In this document: piece by piece, positions 18,100 to 27,310 of the stretch
Layout: each line of letters opens with the position of its first letter
Numbering within the stretch: the first letter of the stretch is position 1
Source: Rhodospirillales bacterium
Lineage (GTDB): Bacteria; Pseudomonadota; Alphaproteobacteria; Rhodospirillales; UBA2165
Assembly (NCBI GenBank): GCA_022823235.1
Contig: JAJDXO010000049.1
Coordinates: forward strand, 1 to 64,000
Length of the DNA: 64,000 bases
Direction of reading: 5' to 3'
Program-made: the position numbers and the translations under genes
The notes under the pieces: generated by a model
Told to the model about the DNA's origin: nothing
The model's database searches: none
The model's input: the letters and a program-made list of their open reading frames with translations, nothing else

Positions 18100-18804
18100 A
18101 TGAACAGTTCCGGCACAACCATCCAGATCCAAGCCGACGACGGGGGCGCTTTCGATGCCTACCTGGCGCCGCCGCCGGCGGAGCCCGGCCCGGCCCTGGT
18201 ACTGGTTCAAGAGATTTTCGGGATTACCGACTGGATCAAGGAGACCGCGGACATGTTCGCCGCCGAAGGCTATATGGTCGCGGCGCCAGATATGTTCTGG
18301 CGGCTGGAACCCAACTTCGTTGCCGACCACGACGCGCCCGAGCAGCGCCGACAGGGCCTCGCCTACCGGGGTGCAATCGATCACGGCAAGGGCGTTTCGG
18401 ATATCGGCGCGCTGCTCCGTCATCTATGCGGGCTGCCGGCCTGCAACGGCAGGACGGCGGTTACCGGCTTCTGCCTCGGCGGCACGTTTGCCTATCTCTC
18501 CTCGACCCGGCTGGAGATCGACAAGGCGGTTTCGTATTACGGCACCCAGATTCACGAGTTTCTCGACGAGGGCAAGAACATCGGCTGCCCCTTGATGATG
18601 CATATGGGCGAACACGACGACGCGTTTCCGGTCGAAGACCGGAACCGGATTCATGCCTCGCTCATCGGCATCCCGCATGTCAGCATCTACATGTACGATG
18701 CCGGACACGCTTTCTGTAACACCCATCGGCCATCTCACTACGTTGCCGAAGAAGCCCGGAAGGCCCACGAACGAACGCTTACGTTCTTCGGCTCGTTGAA
18801 ATAG
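18100..18804 (+). CDS. Dienelactone hydrolase family protein
   Basis: 234-residue alpha/beta hydrolase. The DLH signature is clear: PALVLVQEIFGITDWIKETA near the N-terminus, the nucleophile elbow GFCLGG with catalytic Cys (about 123-128), the Asp in MHMGEHDDAFPVED, and the His in YDAGHAFCNTHRP. The Cys-Asp-His triad is the hallmark of carboxymethylenebutenolidase-like enzymes that open lactones in aromatic degradation. The start at ATG 18100 is chosen because the 25-codon upstream extension has no family similarity. It precedes a CoA-transferase by 25 nt on the same strand, so the two may be co-expressed. The substrate is unknown. Confidence 0.9.
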   Translation: MNSSGTTIQIQADDGGAFDAYLAPPPAEPGPALVLVQEIFGITDWIKETADMFAAEGYMVAAPDMFWRLEPNFVADHDAPEQRRQGLAYRGAIDHGKGVSDIGALLRHLCGLPACNGRTAVTGFCLGGTFAYLSSTRLEIDKAVSYYGTQIHEFLDEGKNIGCPLMMHMGEHDDAFPVEDRNRIHASLIGIPHVSIYMYDAGHAFCNTHRPSHYVAEEARKAHERTLTFFGSLK

Positions 18805-18829
18805 CCACCACGCTGAGCGAGGAAATTTC

Positions 18830-20059
18830 ATGCCTGGATCCCCCTCCGGCCCGTTATCGGGATTGCGCGTCTTCGATTTGACGCGGATTCTTGCGGGCCC
18901 CACCTGTACGCAAATTCTGGGCGACCTCGGCGCCGACATCATCAAGATCGAGCGCCCGGGCACCGGGGACGATACCCGGAAGTGGGGGCCGCCGTTCATC
19001 CGGGACGGCGACGGCAACGAGACGAAGGAAGCGGCCTATTTCCAGGCCGCCAACCGCAACAAGCGGTCCGTCACACTGGATCTGACCGGCAGCGCCGGTC
19101 AGGAAATCGCCCGCTCGCTGATCGCCAAATCGGATGTGCTGGTGGAGAACTTCAAGAAGGGAGCGCTCGACAAATACGGACTCGGGTACCGCCAACTCAA
19201 GGATGACTTCCCGGGCCTCGTCTACTGCTCGGTTACCGGCTTCGGTCATACCGGGCCGGATGCCGACAAGCCCGGCTACGACTTCCTCGTCCAGGGACGG
19301 GGCGGTCTGATGAGCATCACCGGCGCCGCCGAGGGAGAACCGCTCAGGGTCGGCGTCCCGATCTCCGACGTGATGACCGGCATGTGGTCGGCGGTCTCGG
19401 TCTGCGCGGCGCTCCGCCACCGCGAGGTCACCGGCGAGGGCCAGCATATCGATGTCAGCCTGCTGGATGCGACCGTCGCCACGTTGACGAATCAGGGTCT
19501 CAACTATCTCGCCGGCCGCGAGGTGCCGGACAGGATCGGCAACTCACACCCCAATATCGTGCCCTATCAGGTCTTCGAGACCGCCGACGGCAATATCGTC
19601 GTCGCCGTCGGAAACGACCAGCAGTGGCTGCGCTTCTGCGAGTTCGCCGGCATTGCGGATCTCGCGACGGACGAACGATACGCCGCGAACGAAGGACGGG
19701 TCCGCAATCGGGAGGAATTGGTGCCGAAGCTCGCCGACGTATTCAAGGCGCAAACCTCGGCCTACTGGCTGGAGGGCCTCGATTCCATCAACATCAGCTG
19801 CGGCCCGATCAACCGCCTGGACGAGGTTTTCGAGGATCCGCAGGTTCGGGCCCGCGGCATGGAAATCGAAATGCCCCACCCCGGCGCCGGGTCGGCGCCC
19901 GTCCACCTGATCGGCAGTCCGATCAATATGTCGGAAAGTCCGGTCGATTACCGGCATGCGCCGCCGCTGCTGGGACAGCACACGGACGAAATCCTCGAAG
20001 AACTCCTGGATATGGACGAGGCCGAGCGGGCCCGCCTCCGCGACGAGGCGGTAATCTAG
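18830..20059 (+). CDS. CaiB/BaiF (family III) CoA-transferase
   Basis: 409 residues. The family III opening is textbook: LSGLRVFDLTRILAGPTCTQ, then ILGDLGADIIKIERPGTGDD. The catalytic aspartate lies in the conserved segment KPGYDFLVQGRGGLMSITG (about residue 149). Such enzymes move CoA between carboxylic acids, for example formyl-CoA:oxalate, carnitine or aromatic acids. The substrate cannot be assigned from sequence. It follows a dienelactone hydrolase and is followed, 3 nt after the stop, by the left end of a repeat-type element. Confidence 0.93.
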   Translation: MPGSPSGPLSGLRVFDLTRILAGPTCTQILGDLGADIIKIERPGTGDDTRKWGPPFIRDGDGNETKEAAYFQAANRNKRSVTLDLTGSAGQEIARSLIAKSDVLVENFKKGALDKYGLGYRQLKDDFPGLVYCSVTGFGHTGPDADKPGYDFLVQGRGGLMSITGAAEGEPLRVGVPISDVMTGMWSAVSVCAALRHREVTGEGQHIDVSLLDATVATLTNQGLNYLAGREVPDRIGNSHPNIVPYQVFETADGNIVVAVGNDQQWLRFCEFAGIADLATDERYAANEGRVRNREELVPKLADVFKAQTSAYWLEGLDSINISCGPINRLDEVFEDPQVRARGMEIEMPHPGAGSAPVHLIGSPINMSESPVDYRHAPPLLGQHTDEILEELLDMDEAERARLRDEAVI

Positions 20060-20369
20060 GGTCCGGACTCGATCAGGGGAGTCCCGTTCTTGCGCCCCTC
20101 TTCCCCTGATGGGGCGAATGGGGGAGTCTTTTTTTGACCCTCTCCCCCGGAGGGAGAGGGATGCGGAGGCTTGGCGAGCGAAGCGAGCCTAGCCGTAGCT
20201 GGGTGAGGGGGATTGCCGCATCACCCCCACCCCAACCCTCCCCCGTCAAGGGGGAGGGGGATTTTCCTTTAGCTCTCAACTCCCGGAAGGAGACGAGGGA
20301 CTTTGTGCCGCGCCTTCCCCACCGCCGCGACACTCGTATGGCGGCTCAATCGAGTCCGGAGTCCGGAGC
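20060..20369. mobile_element. MITE-like composite repeat with 12-bp terminal inverted repeats (family R, copy 4, inverted)
   Basis: TCCGGACTCGAT at 20062-20073 is exactly repeated in inverse orientation at 20349-20360, bounding a core of family R modules (20139-20266) in reversed order. No transposase is encoded. The left end starts just after the CoA-transferase stop and the right end abuts the DUF4340 gene stop. Related single ends occur after the EamA gene (31174-31185, 10 of 12) and the VOC gene (58869-58880, 11 of 12). Confidence 0.6.
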
Positions 20370-21428
20370 CTAGCTCTTTTTCTCTTCCTCGAGCACGTCC
20401 TTTACCCGGCGGCTCATATAGCGGTACTTGAACGCCGGAATCCGATAGACCCAGGGCGAGACGCGGGCGTTGATCCCGGCGGCTTCCTTCTCCGCTTTGG
20501 CCTTCATCTCGGGCGACGCGTCGTCGGCGGACCGCGCCTTATACCGCGCCCAGAAGAAGGTATCCTCGGATTCGAACGACTCGGCGCTGATGATCAGGCC
20601 GTCGGCGGTCCGGTACTCGGTCTTGACCAGCTTGTCCGCCGGGAATTCCACGTCCCCCGCTTTCTTGATGTCTTCGAGTTCCAGGTTTTCCAGAGCATCG
20701 GCGACATTGTCGACATCGGACGCGAACTTGACCTTGGCATTGGGGTCCAGCCCGACGATGCGGAACTTGCTGCCGGTCGGCGTAATCCGCTCAATCTCCA
20801 TCACGTCGCCGTCGGCGTGCCGGATGGTGGCGCCGGCAATGCGCTTGGCGTCCACATTCATGAACTCGGGGCTCACCCAATCCTTGACCGCCGCGGGCAC
20901 GGTGAGGCGGCCGCTCGCCAGCCAGGCGCGTTCCTCGCCCGGCTTGCGCACATAGACGCCGATCCCGGTTCCGCCGGCCACATCCTGGGTTTCACGGCCG
21001 ACGATGACCTCGGCAACCGTATCGCCGCCGCCGGTCTTCAGGGTCACCAGGCGCGAGCGCGCGTCCTTCTCGGTAATGTCCTCCACCGCGAGGCGGCTGT
21101 AGCGCTCCTTGACCTTGGTCTTGGGCTCGCCCAGGCGCAGTTCGGAAAGGCCGACCAGCATATTGCGCACCACTTCGGGATCGGCGAGGTAATTGTCGCG
21201 GTCGGTGATCGCCCAGTTGTCTCCGTCCCGTTTGACGGCGAGCGTGAGATCCTTGTCCTTGTAGTTTACCTCGGTGATCTCGTTGACCTGGGCGGTCAGC
21301 CCGGGGAACAGGCGCTCATCCGTCCCGGACGAACCGGCGTCGCCGTAGCGGGAGACGATGGAGAACGACGCCGCGACGACGATCACCGCCGTGATCAGCG
21401 TAAATCCAACGAACGATTTGGGGCTCAT
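20370..21428 (-). CDS. DUF4340 domain protein of the Gld-type ABC operon
   Basis: 352 residues. One N-terminal membrane anchor (FVGFTLITAVIVVAASFSIV) is followed by a large periplasmic part with the DUF4340 pattern: VNEITEVNYKDKDLTLAVKR, a WAITDRDNYLADPEVVRNML segment and a TGIGVYVRKPGEERAWLASG segment. The family is found next to GldG-like proteins and an ABC transporter, as here: it is the last of four minus-strand genes 24143-25087, 23386-24120, 21467-23389 and 20370-21428. Its precise role is not established; location suggests it works with the GldG-like subunit on the periplasmic face. Confidence 0.88.
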   Translation of the reverse strand: MSPKSFVGFTLITAVIVVAASFSIVSRYGDAGSSGTDERLFPGLTAQVNEITEVNYKDKDLTLAVKRDGDNWAITDRDNYLADPEVVRNMLVGLSELRLGEPKTKVKERYSRLAVEDITEKDARSRLVTLKTGGGDTVAEVIVGRETQDVAGGTGIGVYVRKPGEERAWLASGRLTVPAAVKDWVSPEFMNVDAKRIAGATIRHADGDVMEIERITPTGSKFRIVGLDPNAKVKFASDVDNVADALENLELEDIKKAGDVEFPADKLVKTEYRTADGLIISAESFESEDTFFWARYKARSADDASPEMKAKAEKEAAGINARVSPWVYRIPAFKYRYMSRRVKDVLEEEKKS

Positions 21429-21466
21429 GGTCGTTTCCTACACATTTAATTCGGACAACGTGAGGT

Positions 21467-23389
21467 TCAGGCCGCGCTCGCCTGCTTGTAGCGGCGCCGG
21501 CGGATCACCGCCAGCACGACCGCCACCAGGGCGATAATGATCGGCATCACCCAGATGTTGATGATCTTCAGCCGGGTATCCAGCGCCTCGATGTCGCTGC
21601 GCAGCGCATGCTGCACGTCGCGAAGCTGCTTCCGGACATCGAGCATCTCGGCGCGGAAATTGTCGAAAGAGCGCTGCTGTTCGGCGGTGAGGATGATCTT
21701 GTTGTCCTGACTCTCATCCACCTTGAGACCGCTGAGTTTTTCCTCCAGGTCCTTGAGTTTGGTGGTGAGCTGCCGTTCGGTCTGGCGGTACCGGTCCTCC
21801 GCCTGGTTCTGCAGCTCGACGATCTTGAAGAACGGACGGTTGGAGAGGCCTCGGCTGCGCAGCCCGATCAGCGCTTCGCTGCCGCTCAAATTCTCCGCCG
21901 CGTTGACCAGGAAATCGGCGTTGTTTGAGACCGGCACCGCCAGGCGCTGGCCGAAGAATTCCTGCTCGCGAAGCCAGAAACGGGTGCTCAGCAAATCAGT
22001 ATCGGCGAACACCACCAGATTGATGTCCCCCTCGGATTCCGCCACATGCGGACCCGGGCCCTTCTCCTCGTCTTCCTTCTTGGCCTCTTCGCCCTCCTTC
22101 TCCTCGGGCTTGGGCGGCCCGTCGGGGAAGGCGCTCTTGACCTTGCCGCGATACCGGGCGGCATAGGTGTAGACGTTGTTGTCGGGCTTGAAATCGCGAA
22201 GGATCGCCGCCGGATCGGGCTCGCCCTGGAGCTTGTCGACGCTCACCTTGGCGCTGATCGGCGTGCTTTGGATCAACGGCGTCATCTGCAGGCCGGCACC
22301 CTCGGCAACACCGATCGCGCCGGGGCTCGCCACCGACATGGCGGTCAGCTGGCCGGTCACGATGTCGTCCGCGGCGATATGGCGCTGATCGAGCAACTGC
22401 CAGGATACATAGTCGGAGATGACGTCCCTGCCCTGGACCTGGGCGCTCACCCGCACCGCCGTCGCCCGGTCGCCGACGAAGTTGTCGGGGTCGTATTCGA
22501 TGCCCCAGGCCTTGAACAGCTTTTCGAGATCCGACGTGCCGGCGCCCGGCGGCAATTGCGGCGACATGCGGGCGGTTTCGTTGTGGGGATCGACGAACAC
22601 CACCGCCTTGCCGCCCCGCATGATGAACTGGTCGATGGCGTAAAGCGTTTTTTCCTGGGTGATCTTCGGATGGATCATCAGCAGGACGTCGATGTCGTCA
22701 TCGATTTTGGAGACATCGCTGGCGACCGATTTGACCTGGAAGAACTGATTGATCTGATTGAGCAGCGGCCAGGGCTTGTATTGAAGCATCGGGTCCGCCT
22801 CAATCAGCAGCGAGGTCAGGAGGCCGACGGTCTTCTTTTTCGGCGCCGCCAGATCGAAAGCCATCCGGGTCAGATCATATTCCAGGAACCGTTCACGGGA
22901 CGGATCGAAGAACGCCACCATCTCCCGGTCATCGGTCGAATTGGTGGCGACCAGGCCGAAATAGCCGCGTTCGCCCGTCTGGTCCAATGGAATGCCCTGG
23001 AGGCCGAACCGGACCGCGTCGTCTTCCTCGACCGAGAACGGCTCGGGATTGATGATCTCGAGATCGATGTCACCCCCCGCGGCCTTGGCGTAGTTTTCCA
23101 GAAGCTCCCTCACCCGGGTCGCGTAAATGCCGTGCTGCGGGCTGATCTCGGCCAGTTTGCGCGAGAAGTAGAACCGCATCTTGATCGGTTCGTCGATCTG
23201 ATCGAGCACCTCGCGGGTGCCGTCCGACAAGGTGAACAGCTTATTCTGGGTCAAGTCGAGCCGGGAATCGGTCACCTCGGTGCTGACCAGAATGTTGAGG
23301 AAAAACAGAAACACCACCGCCACGGCAAGGCTGGCGACGGTCATTTTCTTTCGATCCATATTCGTCAGGAATTGCATGACCGGTCTCAC
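21467..23389 (-). CDS. GldG-like ABC exporter auxiliary protein
   Basis: 640 residues with an N-terminal transmembrane helix (MTVASLAVAVVFLFFLNILV) and a long extracytoplasmic ABC_transp_aux region (LDLTQNKLFTLSDGTREVLD; GGKAVVFVDPHNETARMSPQ). A coiled-coil stretch (about 545-605, RYRQTERQLTTKLKDLEEKL) and a second C-terminal helix (IINIWVMPIIIALVAVVLAV) followed by RRRRYK complete it. A charged insert rich in Glu and Lys lies near 425-445. The GTG start overlaps the permease stop (GTGA); an ATG four codons later is an alternative. In Bacteroidetes GldG belongs to a gliding-associated transporter, but in Proteobacteria the substrate is unknown. Confidence 0.88.
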   Translation of the reverse strand: MRPVMQFLTNMDRKKMTVASLAVAVVFLFFLNILVSTEVTDSRLDLTQNKLFTLSDGTREVLDQIDEPIKMRFYFSRKLAEISPQHGIYATRVRELLENYAKAAGGDIDLEIINPEPFSVEEDDAVRFGLQGIPLDQTGERGYFGLVATNSTDDREMVAFFDPSRERFLEYDLTRMAFDLAAPKKKTVGLLTSLLIEADPMLQYKPWPLLNQINQFFQVKSVASDVSKIDDDIDVLLMIHPKITQEKTLYAIDQFIMRGGKAVVFVDPHNETARMSPQLPPGAGTSDLEKLFKAWGIEYDPDNFVGDRATAVRVSAQVQGRDVISDYVSWQLLDQRHIAADDIVTGQLTAMSVASPGAIGVAEGAGLQMTPLIQSTPISAKVSVDKLQGEPDPAAILRDFKPDNNVYTYAARYRGKVKSAFPDGPPKPEEKEGEEAKKEDEEKGPGPHVAESEGDINLVVFADTDLLSTRFWLREQEFFGQRLAVPVSNNADFLVNAAENLSGSEALIGLRSRGLSNRPFFKIVELQNQAEDRYRQTERQLTTKLKDLEEKLSGLKVDESQDNKIILTAEQQRSFDNFRAEMLDVRKQLRDVQHALRSDIEALDTRLKIINIWVMPIIIALVAVVLAVIRRRRYKQASAA

Positions 23390-24120
23390 GAACCTCGGGT
23401 TAAGTCAACGATGGCCGCGTTGACGTACAGGAAGACGCCAATCACCGAGCCGAAGAACACCACGTCCCGGAGATCGATGACGCCCCGGATGATGTCATTG
23501 AAGTGGGTCAGGAAGCTCATCGACTTGATGGCTTCGGTGACGAACAGCGGCGCCCAGCCCTGGAAGAACGACTGCACCAGTTCGACGCCGCTCATCAGGA
23601 AGAGGAACGACACCACCGCCGCGACGATGAAGGCAATGACCTGGTTCTTGGTCGCCGCCGAAACGCAGGAGCCGATGGCGAGATAGCCGCCGGCCATGAT
23701 CAGGCTGCCGATATAGGCGGCGAGGATCACCCCGTTGTCGGGCTCGCCCAGCCAGTTGACGGTAATCCACAACGGAAAGGTCAGGATCAGGGCGATGGCG
23801 ATGAACGCCCAGGCGGCCAGGAACTTGCCGATGACCGCCGCCCAGGTGGGAACCGGCAGCGTCAACAGCAATTCGTTGGTGCCGCTTTTCCGTTCCTCGG
23901 CCCACAGCCGCATGGCGACGGCCGGGATCAGGAACAGATAGAGCCAGGGATGGAAACTGAAGAAGGATTGCAGGTCCGCCTGGCCGCGCTCGAAAAACGC
24001 ACCCATGAAGAAGGTCAGCGCGCCGCTCAGGCCCAAAAATATGACGATGAAGACGTAGGCCAGCGGCGTCGAGAAATAGGCCGCAAGCTCGCGCTTCGTG
24101 ATCACCCAAACACTGTGCAT
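23386..24120 (-). CDS. ABC-2 type permease (GldF-like)
   Basis: 244 residues with six predicted membrane helices, opening MHSVWVITKRELAAYFSTPL, typical of ABC-2 permeases of the GldF/NosY branch. The segment AEERKSGTNELLLTLPVPTW is the cytoplasmic coupling helix region of this family. It forms the membrane channel with the ATPase encoded 22 nt upstream and overlaps the GldG-like gene by 4 nt. Export rather than import is expected from the ABC-2 fold; the cargo is not evident. Confidence 0.92.
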   Translation of the reverse strand: MHSVWVITKRELAAYFSTPLAYVFIVIFLGLSGALTFFMGAFFERGQADLQSFFSFHPWLYLFLIPAVAMRLWAEERKSGTNELLLTLPVPTWAAVIGKFLAAWAFIAIALILTFPLWITVNWLGEPDNGVILAAYIGSLIMAGGYLAIGSCVSAATKNQVIAFIVAAVVSFLFLMSGVELVQSFFQGWAPLFVTEAIKSMSFLTHFNDIIRGVIDLRDVVFFGSVIGVFLYVNAAIVDLTRGS

Positions 24121-24142
24121 TTTTTCTTTCTCCCGGACCCGC

Positions 24143-25087
24143 TTATTCGGACAGCGTCAGCTGGCGGAAAACGTCGTCCAAATGGCCGCGCTCGACATAG
24201 AGCTCATCCACCTCCGCGCCGCGATCACGGACCAGTCCGCCGACCTGTTCGACAATGGACGCGCCGTTCCTGGGAATGACCATCAGGGTGGAAGCGCCAT
24301 CCGGCTGTTCGACCCGCTCGACGTCCGGCAGGCCGGCAAGCGCATCGCGGATGGCCGTGCCGTCGGCATTCGCGAGACGCACCGCAACCGCGTTGTGATG
24401 CGGCGCCTTGCTTTGAAGTTCATCCGGCGTGCCGTCGAACACGATCCTGCCGCGCGCGATGATGGTCGCGCGGGAACAAACGGCCGTCACCTCTTCCAGG
24501 ATGTGAGTGGAAATGATGATGGCCTTCTCCGCCGCCATCTCCTGAATGAGCTCACGCACCTGATGCTTCTGGTTGGGATCGAGACCGTCGGTGGGCTCGT
24601 CGAGGATCATCACATCCGGGTCGTGCAAAATGGCCTGCGCCAGGCCGACACGGCGCTTGTAGCCCTTGGAGAGCGTGTCGATGGGCTGATTGACCACGCT
24701 TTCGAGGGCCAGACGCTTTACCGCGTGGTCGACCCGGTCCGTCTTGTCGGCGCCCGTGAACCCGCGGGCCTCGGCGATAAAGCCAAGGAAGTTGCGGGTC
24801 GCCATGTCGCCGTAGAGCGGCGCGCCTTCGGGCAGGTACCCGACCCGCCGGCGGGCCTCCTGGGGCTGGTTGGCCACATCGAACCCGCATACGCCGGCGG
24901 CGCCGGAAGTGATGGGCAGGAACCCGGTGACCATGCGCATGGTGGTCGACTTGCCGGCGCCGTTGGGCCCGAGGAATCCCAGCACCTCGCCCTTGGAAAC
25001 GTTCAGGGAAATACCGTCGACCGCGGTAAAGGGACCAAACCGCTTGGTCAGGTTCTCCAACACTATCATCGGAGCTTGTTCAGACAT
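24143..25087 (-). CDS. ABC transporter ATPase (GldA-like)
   Basis: 314 residues from MSEQAPMIVLENLTKRFGPF. Walker A is GPNGAGKSTTMRM, the signature motif is the less common LSKGYKRR-type sequence (TLSKGYKRRVGLAQAIL), and Walker B is VMILDEPTDGLDPNQ with the H-loop in IIISTHILEEV. The ABC-2 exporter C-terminal extension (about 220-314) is present. It energises the permease immediately downstream. The open frame extends 47 codons upstream but that part is not family-like. A terminator for the minus-strand rpoH lies just upstream at 25192-25223, isolating this operon. Confidence 0.94.
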   Translation of the reverse strand: MSEQAPMIVLENLTKRFGPFTAVDGISLNVSKGEVLGFLGPNGAGKSTTMRMVTGFLPITSGAAGVCGFDVANQPQEARRRVGYLPEGAPLYGDMATRNFLGFIAEARGFTGADKTDRVDHAVKRLALESVVNQPIDTLSKGYKRRVGLAQAILHDPDVMILDEPTDGLDPNQKHQVRELIQEMAAEKAIIISTHILEEVTAVCSRATIIARGRIVFDGTPDELQSKAPHHNAVAVRLANADGTAIRDALAGLPDVERVEQPDGASTLMVIPRNGASIVEQVGGLVRDRGAEVDELYVERGHLDDVFRQLTLSE

Positions 25088-25191
25088 TTCTTTTGCCACC
25101 TCCCAAACGGCGTCGATCCGATTGGATCGGAGCGCAATCCCGGCCCAGGGACCGGTCGTTCGAATTGGTCTCTGTTCACGGACGCCGGTAC

Positions 25192-25223
25192 AAAAAACCG
25201 GCGCTCTCTCGCCGAGAGCGCCG
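25192..25223 (-). terminator. Rho-independent terminator downstream of rpoH
   Basis: CGGCGCTCTC and GAGAGCGCCG form a perfect 10-bp stem with a 5-nt loop (25199-25223). On the minus strand it is followed after GG by six T (25197-25192). It lies 75 nt past the rpoH stop and upstream of the ABC operon. Confidence 0.88.
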
Positions 25224-25298
25224 ATCATTTAGGTCAATGATTTCAGAGCGTCAAGTAGTGTGTCCGACTTTTTTCCCGAAGCGCCGCAGGCCGACCGC

Positions 25299-26171
25299 CT
25301 AGGCGGCGCGGGCGGACTGGATGACGGCCTTCTGAACCTTCTCGAACGCCCGCACTTCCAGCTGCCGGACGCGTTCGCGGCTGATGCCGTATACCTCGCC
25401 CAGTTGCTCGAGCGTCATCGGGTCATCCTTGAGCCGGCGCTCGATGAATATGTGCCGCTCCCGCTCGGGCAATTCGGCAAGAGCGGCCTGCAGCATTTCG
25501 TTGTGGATACCGGCCTCTTCGCGCTGCGCGACAATGGCTTCGGGCGACGGGCTCTCGTCGACCAGGGTATCCATGAACTCGACGCTGTCGCCGTCCTCGG
25601 AAACCGGTGCATTGAGGGAATAGTCCCGGGCCGACATGCGGCGGTTCATGTTGAGGATATCCTCGGCGGAGAGGCCGAACTGCTTGGACAGGGCTTCCGC
25701 CTGCTCGGGCTCGAGCTCTCCCGCATCAAGAATCTGAAGACGGGCCTTCGCCTTGCGCAGGCTGAAAAACAGCTTTTTCTGAGCCGCCATGGTGCCCATC
25801 TTGACCAATGACCATGAGCGCAGGACATGTTCGGTGACCGATGCCTTGATCCACCACATGGCGTAGGTCGACAGCCGGAAACCCCGTTCCGGTTCGAACT
25901 TCTTCACCGCCTTCATCAGGCCGATATTGCCTTCGGAAATAAGGTCCGAAACCGGCAATCCGTAGCCGCGATACTGCATGGCGATCTTGGCGACCAGGCG
26001 CAGGTGGCTGGTGACAAGCTGATGCGCCGCCTCGGTTTCGCCGTGCTCGCGAAACCGCTGGGCGAGCATGTATTCCTCGTCGGCCGTCAGCAACGGAAAC
26101 TTCTTGATTTCATTGAGGTACCGGGCAAGTCCAGGTCCCTCGGATACAACCGGTAAAGTAATTGCGCTCAT
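25299..26171 (-). CDS. rpoH: RNA polymerase sigma-32 factor (heat shock)
   Basis: 290 residues, group 3 sigma factor. Region 2 contains SDLISEGNIGLMKAVKKFEP and the -10 recognition helix GFRLSTYAMWWIKASVTEHV with the RpoH box region after it (LRSWSLVKMGTMAAQKKLFF). Region 4 ends LEQLGEVYGISRERVRQLEV, the -35 helix-turn-helix. The start MSAITLPVVSEGPGLARYLN fits alphaproteobacterial RpoH; the frame opens 8 codons earlier. The gene stands alone with its own terminator. A second RpoH paralogue is common in this class and may exist elsewhere. Confidence 0.97.
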   Translation of the reverse strand: MSAITLPVVSEGPGLARYLNEIKKFPLLTADEEYMLAQRFREHGETEAAHQLVTSHLRLVAKIAMQYRGYGLPVSDLISEGNIGLMKAVKKFEPERGFRLSTYAMWWIKASVTEHVLRSWSLVKMGTMAAQKKLFFSLRKAKARLQILDAGELEPEQAEALSKQFGLSAEDILNMNRRMSARDYSLNAPVSEDGDSVEFMDTLVDESPSPEAIVAQREEAGIHNEMLQAALAELPERERHIFIERRLKDDPMTLEQLGEVYGISRERVRQLEVRAFEKVQKAVIQSARAA

Positions 26172-26559
26172 TGTCGTTGTCCTTTCCCGCGTCACGTTCC
26201 GCGGAGTTTAATCCGCCGGTGGTGGTGGCTTCTGTCACCGAGTTCACACTCGGCGACAAAACGTCGTTTCCCGTTTTCTCGGGAAACCGGTGCCTATTCG
26301 GGACTGAGGTGACAAATTCGTCTCATGGGTCACATCCTCCATACGAAGCAACATGCCGTTTGGCCCACATGTCTTGTCGGGCCGCCGACGGCAAAGGGTC
26401 CCAAATGCGGCAACCCCAGCCGTTCGATGGTCATAGCATTACAAAAAAATGGTCAAAAATCAAGCAAAATCGGATTTTTGGCCCGAATTCCGGATAAACT
26501 TATGGTGAGAATTCAGCCGTTTACGCCGGCTTTTTTAATGATTCGGCTCTGGAAGCCGA
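26172..26559. other. Regulatory gap upstream of rpoH
   Basis: 388 bases without a gene. AT content rises towards 26440-26560 (runs such as ACAAAAAAATGG and GGCTTTTTTAATG). The part next to rpoH is likely its promoter and 5' leader. No confident hexamer pair was found. A short plus-strand frame crossing 26325-26750 is not coding. Confidence 0.5.
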
Positions 26560-27168
26560 TCAACCGCCGCCGAGGAGCCAGGCCGCCACGGCAATCACCA
26601 CGATGGCCCCGACCACCCAGACGGCCGGCGAAATCCCGGCCTTCGGCTTCCCGGCCGGAGCGGAAGCGGGTTCGGGCTCCGCCGGAGCCGCCTCGGCGGG
26701 CGCGGCGGGCGCCTCGGCCGTTTCTTCCCCGCCACCGACTATGTCGCTGAACTTGGAGAAGAAATCATCGGCGGTCTTCTTGGCGACGCCGAGGACCAGC
26801 CGGCTGCCGACGCTCGCCAGCTTTCCCCCAACCTCCGCATTGGCTTCGTAGTTCAGGACCGTCTCGTTGCCCTCGCCCGAAAGCCTGACCTCCGCGCCGC
26901 CCTTGGCGAATCCCGCGACGCCGCCCTGGCCCTCGCCGGAGATGGTATAGCCGTTGGGCGGATCGATATCCGAGAGATTGACCTTGCCGTTGAAGGTGGC
27001 CTTTACCGGTCCGACCTTCGCCGTCACCTTCGCCTGGAACTCGGTATCCGACGTCTGTTCGAGGCTTTGGCAGCCGTCGATGCACTGCTTGAGAACCTCC
27101 GGGTCGTTCAGCGCCTCCCATACCTTTTCGCGTGGCGCCGGGATGGTGTATTCGCCGCTCATCTCCAT
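26560..27168 (-). CDS. CoxG-like SRPBCC protein with membrane anchor
   Basis: 202 residues. Residues 1-145 are the CoxG/SRPBCC lipid-binding fold: MSGEYTIPAPREKVWEALND, PEVLKQCIDGCQSLE, AKVTAKVGPVKATFNGKVNL and GGKLASVGSRLVLGVAKKTA. A Pro/Ala/Glu linker (about 148-180) and a C-terminal hydrophobic anchor (SPAVWVVGAIVVIAVAAWLL) follow. In Oligotropha CoxG helps anchor CO dehydrogenase to the membrane, but no cox genes are in view, so a more general carrier role is equally likely. The domain order matches family members of about 200 residues. Confidence 0.88.
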   Translation of the reverse strand: MEMSGEYTIPAPREKVWEALNDPEVLKQCIDGCQSLEQTSDTEFQAKVTAKVGPVKATFNGKVNLSDIDPPNGYTISGEGQGGVAGFAKGGAEVRLSGEGNETVLNYEANAEVGGKLASVGSRLVLGVAKKTADDFFSKFSDIVGGGEETAEAPAAPAEAAPAEPEPASAPAGKPKAGISPAVWVVGAIVVIAVAAWLLGGG

Positions 27169-27310
27169 AATCGTATTCCCCTTCGTATTCCCTATGGTGT
27201 CTCGACGGCATTCGCCGCCTTCGCGCGGGCGCCCTTATAGTCAAGACGTCCCTATACTGCGAGCCAATTCGGCACGCCGACCGAAACTCGGACAGCTGCG
27301 TCCGCAACTT

